From Atriophallophorus winterbourni (taxonomy: Eukaryota > Platyhelminthes > Trematoda > Plagiorchiida > Microphallidae): DNA of 64,000 bases. A program made the position numbers and the translations under genes. The stretch spans positions 86,039 to 150,038 of the forward strand of contig JACCGJ010001865.1 of NCBI GenBank assembly GCA_013407085.1, written 5' to 3'. Numbering within the stretch: position 1 is the first letter of the stretch; each line of letters begins with the position of its first letter. Shown in pieces: positions 1 to 15,335 of the stretch. Below the pieces are notes generated by a model that had not been told where the DNA came from, ran no database searches, and saw only the letters and a list, made by a program, of their open reading frames with translations.

Positions 1-385
1 TTAACCTTGAACAGCATGAACTCACCAGCAACGTGACAAACTCTCACGCTCAACATTTGATCTGTCACTGGTCCATAATACACAACTGTCCTCTGTGTGC
101 TCATCGCACGATTATAACTGGAATTTAAAAAAGTGATCCGTTCGGTTTCAATTTTACGTGTCGATTGGAATTTGTGAACGGAATTTGAGACACCTGCGAT
201 GCGTGCACTTCATGCATATGCGTCTCATTCCATGCTCAGAGGCGACTATCGATCGTGTTTCCGTGCACATTGAGAATTAGTTCTCGTGTGTTAAACTGTG
301 CTCAAATCAATCCATGACTTTCGTTGCACGAACCTATTTGATAAGCAGTTACCGAAGCTTAGTTATCAAAATTCTGAGAGTGTGG

Positions 386-482
386 GAAATTCGAGCAACT
401 TAAGTTCAAGATTTACGTTTGAAAAAACAATTAACTTTACAATAACCACAGAGTCAAAATACTGGTACAAGTGTTGTTGTTG
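386..482 (-). mobile_element. LINE-E 3' end fragment
   Basis: Reverse-complement of a LINE 3' terminus. It reads as an AT-rich tract followed by a short tail resembling the ATTCTTG/AATCTTG tails at 15,108-15,135, 38,765-38,790, 45,215-45,235 and 63,940-64,000. It is separated from the matching coding remnant at 667-960 by a fragment of a different LINE, so it looks like the distal part of one interrupted element. Confidence 0.5.
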
Positions 483-665
483 ACCTCCTTCGGTCGATGT
501 CGACCAGGGATGTACATTACAATCGCAACTTCCTGATTGCAACTCACCATAGAGTAGATCTTTCGGAATACGATCATTTTCCATTCTGTAGCCGTGGTAA
601 AGCCAACGCAGGCGGGGCAGTCGTAGTAGGGTGAACATGCTCTGTAGACCAGCTTTTGAAAGCAC
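483..665 (-). mobile_element. LINE-C 3' fragment inserted in LINE-E
   Basis: On the minus strand this encodes a C-terminal LINE segment (LSKAGLQSMFTLLR, then RLRWLYHGYRMENDRIPKDL) that matches the better copy at 16,450-16,600. It then jumps by an internal deletion to the same 3' UTR end, containing a GGTCGACATCGACC-like palindrome, that is seen at 16,925-16,975. No open frame of useful length remains. Confidence 0.75.
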
Positions 666-666
666 T

Positions 667-960
667 TATGACTAGGATAGTTTATTAATATTGGGAGAAT
701 CAGGATTAGCTCTCATATAGTTGTCAACTTTTGATATGAATGTAGCTAAACTGTTTGAGTTTGCTAAATCGGGGAGTAGGGAATTCCAAACAAAACACAC
801 GTTTCGTTTGGAGTATGGTATTTGTAGCATGCAACCATGACCTTCAGTTCTGCTAGAAGCTCGAATTGGGAATAATTTTCCCAAGGGTGGGAAACAGTAG
901 TGAGAAATTTGTATGCAATGATGAGATCACCTCGCATTCTCCTTTATGAAATCTGATGTC
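667..960 (-). mobile_element. LINE-E C-terminal coding remnant
   Basis: The minus-strand translation shows the usual end of CR1/Jockey-like reverse transcriptase ORFs: an arginine-rich RGDLI stretch near 950, then SKRNVCFVWNSLLPDLANS and a final FISKVDNYM segment. Several frames are needed to read it, so it is a dead fragment. LINE-E 3' UTR sequence resumes at 386-482, beyond the LINE-C insert. Confidence 0.6.
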
Positions 961-1084
961 GACAGTTTTTCGTTATTTTGGTATTAAATTTGTAGTGAAC
1001 ATAATGTAATTGCTGAAAACTCGTGTACACGTATAAAGCCATTCTGTTTTTAGCCAAATGTCCATTTTACCTAGAAACAAATCA

Positions 1085-1200
1085 ATACATATTGTGGTGC
1101 TCACATCCCATCCCTTCATACTACTACTACCTGTTTCTGGTAGAGACAGTAATATCAGATTCAGTGAGCCTTGAAATGATAAACCAATCGTTATTTACTA
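1085..1200 (-). repeat. Damaged A-type hammerhead repeat unit
   Basis: The reverse complement of this stretch follows the A-type unit: a CACTGAATCTGATATTACTGTC-like lead-in, then CAGAAACAGGTAGTAG and a GGGATGTGAG tail. The CTGATGA core and stem II are deleted, so no ribozyme can form. Recognised by comparison with 17,160-17,250 and 51,780-51,880. Confidence 0.6.
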
Positions 1201-2436
1201 TTTCTAATTAGCGTGATCCTCGCACTGTACGCCGAAGGTCGGCCAAGTCCTAGACATCCTAATCCATCGTTGAACAACAATCACAAACCTTCGAAATTAA
1301 TGTTTTTCTCTTTTTTCATATCCTAGTGCTGTAACGGGTTGACGTTTCACATTTCAATCACAATTCCTGGAATCCTTTATCCAATTTGTATTCCATAGAG
1401 CAAGAAATATCCGTGAACGTGGTATAACTCCCGAGACACACAAACTGGCGTTTGGTAACTATCAAATTTTTGTCGAATAATCCAGTTAAGTTAAAGGCTT
1501 TCCGGTTGTTTAATAATCTCACAAAAACCACCTAAGTATACCGCCAACGTGGACAATCAATTCTAAATTTTAACTCTATAATCTTTCATTTGCAGTGCAA
1601 TCTATTTTCGAAGTTGGGTGTAACTCTCTTGTTCTCAACACGTGGAAATTTTACAAATCCGTTCCCCCATATGAGCTGTAATTAGTCATCAACTAAAAGC
1701 TAATTGCGATGATTTAATCAATCGTACTACATCCGGTTCCATGGCTTAGTACTCGACATGCAACAAATTGACAACAGTTCAAACCTGAATTGAACCGTTT
1801 GTTTTGTCGCGTATTTGTTTTGGCGCACGCTCAAAACGAAAACATGTTTAGTCAACTCACAAACTGTCAACAAAAACAAAGATAACACATACGAAATCGA
1901 ATAAGGTCAGTGGATCACTGTTTGCATTCGGGGTGTTCAAAATAAACTATTTCTCACCGATACAAGGAGCTTGAAGTTGGACGTTTTCTTTGTGCATCGC
2001 GTAGCTTTTAATTTACTCCCCCTCGTTTGATTAAAAATTACGTCATCTTAGAGTCGTATCTTGATTCTTGTATAGCCTATTTACACCGACTCAACCAAAC
2101 GGCTATTTAATGAGGTAAGTGTAAGAGTGTTGTAGTTCAAACGCAATTCCTTATTGAATTTGCGTTTACTAGTTCGCTGTAACAATGTCTTCAGATCAAG
2201 TCATCGCACACCCACAATTCTCACAATTCTACTTTGTGTAGACTTCAAATCAATCAAATTCAAAATATGCTATTTGTTTGGAGACCACATCAGATGTTGC
2301 TTCACTACTGGTCGGACACAACGATACTCAAATGTGCCAGGCTCACAAAAGATTTGGTATTACTTAATCGTGATGAGTGGGACGGAGGAAGGCAGACTAC
2401 AATGATCGGGAATTCAGAACAAACCCCAACCAAAAA
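1201..2436. other. No recognisable gene
   Basis: AT-rich sequence with only short open frames and no protein family I recognise. A TTGATTCTTG motif near 2,060 resembles the LINE-E tail but has no coding remnant beside it. Confidence 0.4.
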
Positions 2437-2437
2437 T

Positions 2438-2518
2438 ATACACTGATGACGGTCTCAAAGAAGGGCGAAGCTAGGGTTCACTGATTTCACCCTTGACCGT
2501 CGTGATCAGCCTGTGTAT
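2438..2518. repeat. Imperfect hairpin upstream of Penelope-like element
   Basis: The arms at about 2,438-2,471 and 2,486-2,518 pair through ATACAC/GTGTAT, CTGAT/ATCAG, GACGGTC/GACCGTC and GGGCGAA/TTCACCC blocks, with small bulges. The hairpin lies about 160 nt upstream of the first Penelope-like open frame and may be part of its leader. Confidence 0.55.
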
Positions 2519-2570
2519 ATTTCGAAGAATCGTCTAATCATGAGTAATCCAGAATAAATAAATTTCATTT

Positions 2571-2675
2571 ATGCAAAGAACTTAGAGTGCAATCGGTTAG
2601 ACGAAGCTTCTGTGTCAGAAGTGAAACGTTACCCAAAAAACTGCTATGACCGATTGCACTCAAATTTCTTTGCAT
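2571..2675. repeat. Inverted repeat, 27-nt arms at 25/27 identity
   Basis: The left arm 2,571-2,597 and right arm 2,649-2,675 are reverse complements at 25 of 27 positions by eye. The 51-nt spacer contains a smaller hairpin (CGAAGCTTCTG/CAGAAGTG). The right arm ends immediately before the ATG at 2,677 that opens the Penelope-like ORF, so this is probably a structural element of that retroelement. Confidence 0.75.
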
Positions 2676-2676
2676 T

Positions 2677-4685
2677 ATGAATACACGATCGGTCCCAAAC
2701 ATATTACAAAAGATTGCTGACTCTTACGAGCCCCGTGTTCAAAAATTACCCAGTGAGTTGGTGAGAACAGCGGGATATGAAGCTAGATGGGTGAACCACC
2801 GCATCTTTAACCTTCGTTGCAAGCAGCGCGGCGTAATACCAAGGGATCTGGTGGTAAAACCTCCGGATAATTCCCACAAATCGACAAAGGCAGCCGCGAG
2901 CGATTCCAAAGTGTTTTTGAAACAAAGGATCCACCGGGTCAATGAAACCCTATTGGTCGCTCGATCGAAAGCCTCGAGAATGATGTCTAAACTGCGATTC
3001 AAATTATCCGAAGCTGATTTCTGCAGGATTTGCGGAAAACACGCGCAGTTTCTAGCCACACAGGCGGAGCGAATAGGAGAAAGACAAAACCGTAAGTTCA
3101 ACAAGTCATTAGAGTTTCATAATAAACGTTGATCAGATTAATCTAATAAGTCATTATCTACCAACTAGTATTCTAGTGTTTCGAATTTATCTAATCGAAA
3201 ACTTTCGCAAGCTGAACAAAGATTGTTGGAGAAGGGCTTAAATTTCTGCATACGTAAGAGCTTTATGAAAGCTGAGGATCTTATTCCCTTTATTGAAGGG
3301 TCATTAAAAGCACTTCCCAATGAACAGGCAGACGCGGTAAGAAACCAAGAACAAGGCGATGCAAACCTTGATTCACACGAAAGACAAGCACTTTTTATGG
3401 TGAAACAAGATTCGAATATAGTCATTACTAAGGCTAAAAAAGGTAAAGTAACGGTAATTTTGAACAAAAGCGGTTATTTAGACAACATTGGGGTACACTT
3501 ATTCGATGGCCCTTATGAACGGATAGATAATGGTAAACTGAAAATGTAATGAATAACAGCAAAATTGTTGTCTATAGGTACTTGCGTGGTTTAACCTGTA
3601 TCCCAAGTTTACTATAACTCCTAGGTTCTACAGCCTACCTAAAACACATGTAGAAGGCATTCCTGTAAGACATATCGTCGACGGTATCGGATCACCTTCG
3701 CACGAGTTAGCATGACATTCGGCTTATTTGTTGAAACCTTTAGTCGGCAATACAGCCTCGTTCATCAAGAACGCATATGACTTTGTAGCACGCTTACAGT
3801 CGGTAGAAATTGATGACAATGGTTAGCTTTGATGTGAGCGCTTTGTTTACCAAAGTCGATACAACAAGTGCGTTACAACTAGCCAGACGGGTCTTGGAAT
3901 CGGATGCCATCTTGTCAGATCGCACAAACTTGAGCGTCCAGCAAATTATCAACAGTGTATCGATCTGCTTAAGCATGAAGCACTTCATATTTAATGAGCA
4001 ATTATATAGACAAAAAGAAGGGTTGGCAATGGGTTCACCGATATCCCCAGTACTTGCGAACATGTATATGGAGCATTTCGAGAACAAAGCCCTTAACAAT
4101 GAAGGGCTCAAGCCAACATTGTGGTGGCGCTATGTTGATGACACATTTGTTATCATCAAGCGAGATCAGTTAGAGGCCTTCTTCAAATATTTAAATGAAA
4201 TAGTCCCATATATTACTGTCACAAAGGAAGTGGAATCCTGTACAGGCACTCTTCCATTTTTAGAAAGTTTAGCAGAAAATTTAGATGGGAAAATAAAAAC
4301 TTCTGTCTATCGGAAACCTATCGAAACAGATGCTGTACTATGATACACTTCCGTTCATCCATGAAAGGTTTTCAGTTCCATAGCTTGTTATATTTTCAAT
4401 AAAATGGAACACCCATGCAGCGACGAAAGGGAGCGAATACATGCGCACCGCGAATGCTCGTAGACCACGGTTATCCAAAATGTTTTGTAAAACGCCAATT
4501 GATGAAGGGAAAATACCCGTCCGAAAAATCGAAGAAAAATTGGCGAGATACATTTTGTATAACGTATGCAAAATGCACCTCTGAAGCAATACGTAGAATC
4601 TTGAACCAGGCGGCCATACGTGTAACTTATCAGAAAAGGAAAACTATCCTTTCGGTTCTGATGCACCTCAATGATAAGACACGGG
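2677..4685 (+). mobile_element. Penelope-like retroelement, 3'-truncated and inactive
   Basis: Retroelement of the Penelope class, which encodes a telomerase-related reverse transcriptase followed by a GIY-YIG endonuclease. An N-terminal basic region is at 2,677-3,132 (CRICGKHAQFL near 3,020-3,060). The RT begins around 3,200 (RLLEKGLNF). After frame breaks, its catalytic part lies in the 3,810-4,343 frame: a YRQKEGLAMGSPISPVLANM block, WWRYVDDTF with the catalytic aspartates, then a TLPFLE and a KTSVYRKP block. A connecting region follows at 4,415-4,680. The GIY-YIG domain is missing: the copy ends where gypsy sequence starts near 4,690. Stops at 3,133 and 3,547 and a shifted frame at 3,550-3,810 make it inactive. 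It matches the copy at 53,825-54,915, which keeps GIY-YIG. Confidence 0.88.
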
Positions 4686-4689
4686 AATT

Positions 4690-5919
4690 TACACCGTTCA
4701 ACAACTAAACTCATCACAGACCTCTATGTTTGGCATGGCATGCGGAACTACATTCGTTGTTGGGCACAACAGTGCCTTGCCTGCCAACATAGTAAGGTAC
4801 ATCGCCATTCCCGCTCTATCCCAGGAAAATTCCCACTTCCAGATGGACGTTTTCGGCATGTACATATCGATCTGGTTGGACCATTACCCTCATCCCGTGG
4901 GTGCACTCATCTTTTGACGTGCATCGATAGATTCATACGCTGGCCCCAAGCGTGCCCACTAACGGATACATCTGCGGAAACCGTAGCTCGCACCTTTATC
5001 TCAGGTTGAATTGCGAATTACGGTGTCCCATCCCAGATCACCACAGACAGCGGAACCCAGTTCACGTCCCACCACTTCGCAGAACTAAATCATCTCCTGG
5101 GATGCAAACATTTTCGGACGATGGCTTACGATCCAGCCGCGAACGGTCTCGTTGAACGATTTCATCGTCAATTAAAGGCTGCGCTCGTCGCCACCGAATC
5201 CAGCGCGTCCTGGGTTGACAAACTGCCACTGGTTCTGCTCGGAATCCGCAATACCGCATAAGAGGACATCGGTTGCACATCAGCCAATATGGTTTACGGA
5301 ACAACTCTGCGACTCCCCGCCGAAAAGATGACCGCATCCACACCCCTGACTGTGATTGAAACGGCTCCGTATGTCTCCCGGCTCCGAACCTTCATGAGAG
5401 AAATACGTGCGCCGCCTACCCGTGTAACTTCCTGTACGAGTCACGTCGACAATTACCTTCTGGCGTGCCCGTACGTATTCACGCGGGTAGACCGTGTAAA
5501 ACGGCCCCTCAAAGCACCAGCAGTGCATATTACTTCGTCATCGAACGCAACAGCCTCCCGGATTCTGTCAGCATTGATTGATTGAAACCTGCGTACATGG
5601 AATCGAATACAGACCGAGGTTCCCCTACGATTGTGACTATCCCTTCACAGCCAGTCCCCATTGTTTCGTTTCCCTCGTCTCCCTTTTTGTCGACTCCAGA
5701 TACGCAGCCGATGCGCGAGGACTTGAGCATTTCACCCCCATCCACGCCAGCAACTCAACCCATGATGGAAACCACGCTGCATTCACGGACAGCGGTGACA
5801 ACCGACGACACGGACACCCCGCGCATATGCACTGGCCGTATCGTGGCACGACCCCGTCGGTACACACCATAGATGGATGTCGAGCATGGCTGAACAGCCA
5901 CCGCTCTAAGGGGGAGTTA
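4690..5919 (+). pseudogene. Ty3/Gypsy (CsRn1-like) integrase fragment
   Basis: Remnant of a gypsy pol gene. It starts in the zinc-binding region (HRSTTKLI, then CLACQHSKVHRHS) and runs through the integrase core. The catalytic D,D,E are visible: VHIDLVGPLP near 4,860, TTDSGTQF near 5,040 and NGLVERFHR near 5,140. The frame is continuous from 4,671 to about 5,530 except for two stops: a TGA at 5,007 where family members have Trp, and a TAA near 5,260. A frameshift near 5,525 leads to a proline/threonine-rich tail ending at 5,872. A purine tract (AAGGGGGAG, about 5,909-5,917) precedes the LTR. Gag, protease, RT, RNase H and the 5' LTR are absent. CsRn1 affinity is from memory of trematode gypsy elements. 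Confidence 0.85.
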
Positions 5920-6381
5920 TGTAGGAATTATTCCCATTTGATATAATTCCTTAATAATTCCAAAAGTAAGTTTATTTCCATAAACTTTTTCCATCATGAT
6001 GCCGTGTGTCGTTTTGTTTAAATCAACACACATTTGCGCTTCCTACAGAGTGAACGTCTAATAACTTACGTGGTGCCGAACCACTATTTAATTGTTTCAG
6101 ATTACTGACTCAGCATATTTCTTCCGTTTTCGGTTATTCACTGCTTGTTTCATCTACGACGAGCAATTATCCCGGTGAAGAAATAACACGGGTCAAATAT
6201 ATTGTTAGCAATAATCCGAGTGAAACACATAATGATTTCGTAAGTCTGTTGTTGATACTCAGTGTATTCTTTTCTTACATAAATATAATTATATATATTT
6301 ATACATAATTTCACACACTTAGAATAATTCACAACACTTAGAACAATTCTTATTTACATAACGCTCGGCTTATCCGCTACA
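5920..6381 (+). mobile_element. 3' LTR of the gypsy element
   Basis: The 462-nt segment begins TGTAGGAATT after a polypurine tract and ends CGCTACA, giving the TG...CA ends expected of an LTR. The right edge is independently fixed, because LINE-A sequence resumes exactly at 6,382 (compare 20,094 onward). No second LTR is in the window to compare with. Confidence 0.8.
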
Positions 6382-6985
6382 GATCAACAAAAACATACAT
6401 TAACTTCAGGATCAATTCTATGCTCTCGTATTCGTTGTCAAAAAGGGTAAACCTAAATGTTGGTAAGCCTCAGTCTCCGGTAGCGTACGTCACCGCGAAG
6501 CAAGATGGTTGTGCTACAAGGTTGCACCCTCTTGTGGGACTTTGATCCGTTAAAAATGAAGAGCGAATCATCGCTGTTCCTATGATACGTGATGCAAAGT
6601 TCACTTTCGAAACGATACTTGCCCAAGATTCAAATACTTGTCCGAAACGATACTACAGCTATGTTTAATCTGAAGTCTCAACGCAGAGAAAAGTCGGTAC
6701 CTTGTGAAGAGACGATGGCTCTGTTTTCATTGCAAGGATAAAACACGATCACTGGTTTTCATTGCATTTCCAAAGCGTGCAACGTGGAGATAATAACTCA
6801 AACTTCTCTGAGCCATCACTTCGCTGTGCACTTACTAAACGCCTTCTTTTCAGCGAGCTTACATTCGAGGTAACATCGATAACATCGAGCCATGAATGAT
6901 CAGATTGCTATGTCTTAGATTAGCGGCGCCGATCACAAAATATTTTTGAAAATCCCTCAGACAGGGCAACCTTCATTTTGGCAGG
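6382..6985 (+). mobile_element. LINE-A fragment, left part of a split copy
   Basis: Nucleotide-level relative of 20,094-20,745 (the endonuclease-RT linker of the LINE-A copy): shared runs such as AACTTCAGGATC, GGTAAACCT and GCGTACGTCAC appear in the same order. All frames are broken. The element continues at 8,761 after an insertion of about 1.8 kb. Confidence 0.8.
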
Positions 6986-9930
<2,945 letters not shown>

Positions 9931-10059
9931 ACTATCAAGAAATAGTGGAAATATTATGAAAATCTTTATGCAACACAAACAGTTTTTCTTTTCCATTTTT
10001 CGTTTTGGTCGGAATTCACTGCTCTCCATGGTCTTTTCATGAATGTGGGGAATCGAGTA

Positions 10060-10850
10060 GAGTTCACATATCACATAGGTTCGCATGTCCTTGAAAATTG
10101 CAGTGAAGAAAAAGATTTGGGTGTCGGATATGCTCCAGTTTAAAAACATCACTTCAAACTAACAGTGCCTTTAAAAAAGCAACACGTGTTCTAAATCTAC
10201 TCAAACGTGTATTTGGGAATTTTCGCCCAAGATATTCCCAAGGATCATGAATACATACTTGAGACCAGTCATGGAATACGGTGTGCAGTCATGGTCTCCG
10301 TGGCTCAAGAGGGATGTGGAACTTATGCAGCGAATCTATCACCGCTCAACGAAACTAGTTCTCAGCATCCGAAACAAACCATATAAAGAAAGGATAGCTC
10401 AACTGAATCTGTTCGATTTTCCCTATCGACGAATCAGAGGAGACCTTATCTTACTTTACAAAACATTCCATACCCCGAACCATCCCTTACAGGATTTATT
10501 CACGCGAAGGGATACGAGGAATTATCGGACCCATGAATATGTGCTGGTCGTACCCCATTCCCGCCTGAACTGTAGAAGGTATTTTTACTCTGTCCGTGTC
10601 TGTTTTACTTGGAACAGTTTACCTTCAACCGTTGCTCACGCCACTAACTTGCATGACTTTAAAACGAAATTAGACGAATTTTTATTGCATTATTCGTTTC
10701 CAGAACACTTATATACTATTTAATCTATGTTCTTATATGGTTTTTTACAATTAAATTCCAATTTTTACCATCCTATGGTTGTTGTTAAGCTTGTTGCTTT
10801 CTAGACCATTAAAAACCTTGAATTACCTTGAATTACCTTGAATTCGATTG
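10060..10850 (+). mobile_element. LINE-D C-terminal fragment with tandem 3' tail
   Basis: The 10,247-10,723 frame encodes 158 residues typical of the C-terminal region of CR1-like LINE ORF2 proteins. It shows LRPVMEYGVQSWSPWLKRD, then RRIRGDLILLYKTF, then FYSVRVCFTWNSLPSTV and a final LDEFLLHY. An EKDLGV-like motif lies just upstream near 10,110. The element ends at a short tandem of CTTGAATTAC (about 10,815-10,848), a typical simple-repeat LINE tail. The RT core is absent: 5'-truncated copy. Confidence 0.85.
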
Positions 10851-12765
10851 TACGTGCTGGAGACATCTGGATATATTCTTCTCTGCGGTCGGATGTTTTT
10901 GTTTTGACGCTTTTAGATACATCTTCGCCGAATCTGCTTAGATTTATACCTTTCCAAGAATCATGTATTACTTATGACAATTGATATCGGATTTCTTTGT
11001 TTTGTTCTTGTCATCTTATCCACCGAAAAGTTACCGTTTTGATGTAAATATGTTAGTTTCCTCACTCGTGCAAACTTTTTATCACCGCTAATGAAGAAAT
11101 CACACTTTCCAGAGCAGCCACATCAAACAGTCCACCAAACACCTATTACATAGCCGAACAACCAACTTCGGGATACTAAGATGTGTTACCGCATAACGAA
11201 ATCCAAAATACAGACAAAAAATCGATCAATCAAGTTGTGATTGTTCACTCGACAGCGACATACAACCAACTTAACCTCTTTGCCAAGGGCCTGGATCCGC
11301 TAAACGCAACAATGATATGACGCATCTTAACACGCAGAATTGTCCCGAGGTCACGTGCAAGCATGTAAACAATTGGTGAGTCCAAAGGCTAGTCAAGTTA
11401 TGACGTCTTTACAGTATGGGTAAAATCAATGGTAAATGTGACCGTACTTTAGCCCCGATTCGATAGAATTATTAAATGATGAAAAGGTTCCAGGCGCCTG
11501 CTATGTCTTTGTTCTTTGCATAGCTTAATCTTTGCACGATGTCAATACTCTTGAAGACAAAATAAGGAAAGGAATGGCCAGTTTTGAGTTGAGCCATCGA
11601 TGTGTGGATTAAATATTGGTAAATTATGTGAGTACGCAAGTGATCACTAATGGAAACCATCTACTAATTACAACCATATCGAAAACACCACTGAAGAAAT
11701 CCAAGACTATGACTATTGATGTGACAAAAAAGACAAAATGCAGGGTTAACCGTTTCTTGCAATAAAATAAACCGACCATGGCCGTAGAAAATTCTCACGC
11801 TGATGTGCTGTTAAGGTCGACTTCAGTAGTGCAATCTAAAGCTGCTGACCAAACTCACAAAGTCAAGCTAAAATGGTTGAAATTCTAAAGAGTCTGACTT
11901 TCCCAAACGTAATGAAAACACATCATACGCACGAAGCGTAATATGTACCAACGTTAGTGAGTGTTCAGAAAGGCTGTTTAATGGCAATCAGAAACACGAC
12001 ATCTGGAAATGTTCCCAACTTGACACCTAATGCAAATAGTACATGTAATCCCAGACTAATTGAATTATCTTAATCGCAACTCAACTTCAGCTAATATTGG
12101 TCAAGCTTGCTTGTTAAGGGTCAAAATAAAATTTGATTGTGAATCAGAGAACGTTCTGTTGAATGCGTTACGACTCAAGACAGACCCGATTCAAACAGCC
12201 GCATATATCCCGATGAACTATGGTGGGGAAGGAAGGTTAGTTTGAACGTCATGAAATAAAGGGTGTCACACATTATAATTCGACTTGGTGTACCAGTAAA
12301 TACTCCTCGAGCATCGATTCTGGGAACCGTAGAGCACGGGGTCAAGCAGTGGTGATACATTCCGTGTTCTCTTGATATTTCTTTTTTTCGTCGTGGAAAC
12401 ATTTTTGGAATGAAAACGAGAAAGACGAACAATCCCCAATGATGTTAGACTTAACCCACACTAACCCAATGTAATATCTCAAACACTACTTCGTCTGCAA
12501 ACAGCGAATAGCAGCGTTTACATCCAAATGGAAGAAATCAATACACCAAATACGTCGTAGGTCTGGCTCAAATAGAGTCAGACAGTGCAATATACACCGA
12601 GACGTAATTGTCGAACCATAGGACAAATAAAAAGTTCACATGTTTCATCATCTAGGTAAATAACTATTCAGTGGGATCCAGGATCACATTGTTTGAGGCC
12701 TCATCACATACCACATGATTATTCACTACATAATGTAATATCGATTAAATGTGTTTATACAAATG
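10851..12765. other. No recognisable gene
   Basis: Short open frames only. No family motif, long repeat or RNA gene was recognised on either strand. Confidence 0.4.
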
Positions 12766-12769
12766 CTCA

Positions 12770-15135
12770 ATGTTTAGTCAAAAAGTTGGCGAAACTGATT
12801 AATATCTGTGTAGAGTGAGTAGTGAGTGTGTGAGACAATTCCTCGGGTATTATTGCTGCGACTGAAACTTGGCATAACACCGACAATGAACCGTTACTTG
12901 TGGCATTGCGTTGTATTGTCACAAGCGAGTAAAGATAAATATCATCCAAGATACTGATATTTCACGTACTGACACCATGTAGTGCTAACTTGATCTGGAA
13001 TCTGGTGACGGCTCTAAAATTGGGGTCGTATACCGCTCACCAACATTCGCCACAGAATACAATAATTTGCAAGTTAAATGACTTCGGAGATTCAATGCTT
13101 GACAGCACGCTTAAATGATAATAATCGGGGACTTCAATCTATCGCATATCGAATCAAACGCCAACGAAGCTCCATTAGGGCGGAGTGACCATGTCCAGCT
13201 CGCGTTCGATTATGTCTGCAGTGCTATGAGAAACAGCGACGAGACGAAGGTCATCTGTAGAGTCGACATTTTGGGGCTCAAAAAAGCACTCTGTGAACTA
13301 GACTAGGTCCAGCATGATTTCAGTTACTCACATACACGGTACAATTCATTGCTTAAATACTTTCAGATTTAAATTGAATCAAACTCTCAATTTATTCTCA
13401 GCAAAGATGTCCGGACCTTTTGATTCACTGTTCGCAGTAGAAGCAGACGATGGATTTCATTGAAAATACGAGCCTGGGCAATTAATTGTGATCTTTATAC
13501 ATCTGCAACTTGGTTTAAATTTTTCGAATACGGAACAGAATGACCACCCTCGTTCGACAAGACAAACAACATTTTCAGCAACGCCTAGTTGCAAAAATGG
13601 AATATAATACAAAATTACTGTACAAAATTGTGAATGAAAGAACAAAAGTGAAACCAGGTGTTTTCCCCTCATGACAGAATATAGTAGGAATACTACAGTT
13701 CAAGAGAGACCGAATGCTATTGCGAGCCTTTACTCCTTATTATTACACCCAAAACAGCTATTATTGCATCAAGGTTTATTTAACTCATCAGAACCTCTAA
13801 CTGAACCAAGAATTAAGAGAAATCGTTGGGTAACAACACCTACGGCGAATAAATATGTGGAAATCCCCTAATGGTGACAACATTACCCCAGCTATTCCAC
13901 TTGCAAGTTATAGACAGCTTTCAAACAGTCAAGCGGAGGTTTTTATCCGTAGTCTTAGCGACGTTTGCGCACAATCGGAATGTAAAGGTGTTGTAATAAC
14001 ACCAATTTACAAGGGTGGTTGTCGTTCTGATGTTGCAAATTACTGGCCTGTTGCGCTGCTCCCCGTAATTCGAAAATTATGGAGTGCATCCTTTTGGGTC
14101 ACCTTGAAACTAAAGGACTTTTATCTGCAGCGAAACAGATCCTGTGTGCAAATTTATTCATTATTATGGAATATCGGACAAACTTACTTCGCCCAGGATA
14201 ATCCGTTCATGTCTGTTATATTGATGTATCAAAGGAAAAGCAAATCCGATCGATTGACGATTGCTTGACGCTGCAATAGGATTTCCATGCTCTGTATCAC
14301 TTGTCCCGACTAAATCAGATGACTTCAAACATACGTAGATGCAAAATATTAAAACTTGGCGGGAAATACGAGCATACATATAATCTTGGTGAACAAAACG
14401 TGACTTGAACCAGCACTGAGTATGATCTCAGTAACATGATTACTTATAACCTGGAACCTAATTGACTGAAAGTATTCAACAGGGCAAGCTGATTCTTGAA
14501 AATGTTGTGGAGAATATTAGGGCTGTTCTCTCCTACAACGGTACACCGCATTATAATTACTTACATCAATCCAACCATATAGTTCATCCTTGTTTGGGCA
14601 CCGTTGCTGCGTAATGACGTTGAATTGCTGGATAATATTGACCACCGAGAGACGAAATTAGTTGATCGGATGCAGCACATCCCATACTAAAATCGAATGG
14701 CCATATTGGGATTTACCGCTTTAACATAATGGAGAGTAAGAAGCGATATGATCCTAACATATCAAATAATGCGGATGGAAAATCACCCTTCTCTTGATTT
14801 GATAAAAATCAGTTCCCTTGAGAATACACGGAGTCATTCAAGTTGTCTCGTTGTAGCGCAATCAATACTCCATTGTAGACATCATTTTTCTCAATTTGCT
14901 TCTGTTGAATTCACTATCACTGCATATTGTGAACGCCCCTACGATCCGTGAATTCAAATAGAAACTGGATGCTTATATCAAAGAGCACAGTAAATTGACC
15001 TCAGATTAAACCACACAAACCACCAAACCTCAATAGAATTTCGATTGCATATTCTATTTATTTTTAGCTGTCATCCAATTGTACATGTTACGCGATTGCT
15101 CCTTTCACCATTAAATCTTGATTCTTGATTCTTAC
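12770..15135 (+). mobile_element. LINE-E, old near full-length copy, heavily mutated
   Basis: An ordered set of LINE landmarks across shifting frames. An APE-type endonuclease start (IIAATETWHN) is near 12,850 and GDFNLSHIE near 13,120. A linker with RNRWVTTPTANKY is near 13,830. An RT start (GVVITPIYKGGCRSDVANYW) lies near 13,990-14,045. C-terminal segments follow near 14,590-14,680 and RVRSDMILTYQIM near 14,740. The 3' end is an ATTCTTG tandem at 15,108-15,135. The RT catalytic box is not readable. Probably the same family as the 3' ends at 386, 38,660, 45,100 and 63,940. Confidence 0.75.
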
Positions 15136-15335
15136 AAATCCATCAACTCTCTCATATGTCAGTGATGAGACCTCTCCCATTTTCCATTCACTGCTACAAG
15201 CGGATTTGCTCCCTGCGAATCAATTCTGGTACTCGCGTGTGTTTTTAAGCACACCTCCGAAGAATCTGGTCACTCGTTTCGAGTCGTTCAACCATTGCCC
15301 TGTGATACAGATACTGATGCTGATACTGACACAAC
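15136..15335 (+). mobile_element. LINE-A 3' UTR fragment
   Basis: Matches 22,210-22,412 run for run (CAACTCTCTCA, GATGAGACCTCTCCCAT, AGCACACCTCCGAA) and ends in the same GATACTGATACTG-type tail. It contains no coding sequence. Confidence 0.8.

Noticed and set aside
2443..2475. CTGATGA followed by a GAAG at the start of the Penelope-like leader, as a possible hammerhead
   Set aside because: No stem II pairing and GAAG instead of GAAA. The bases are better explained by the long hairpin at 2,438-2,518.
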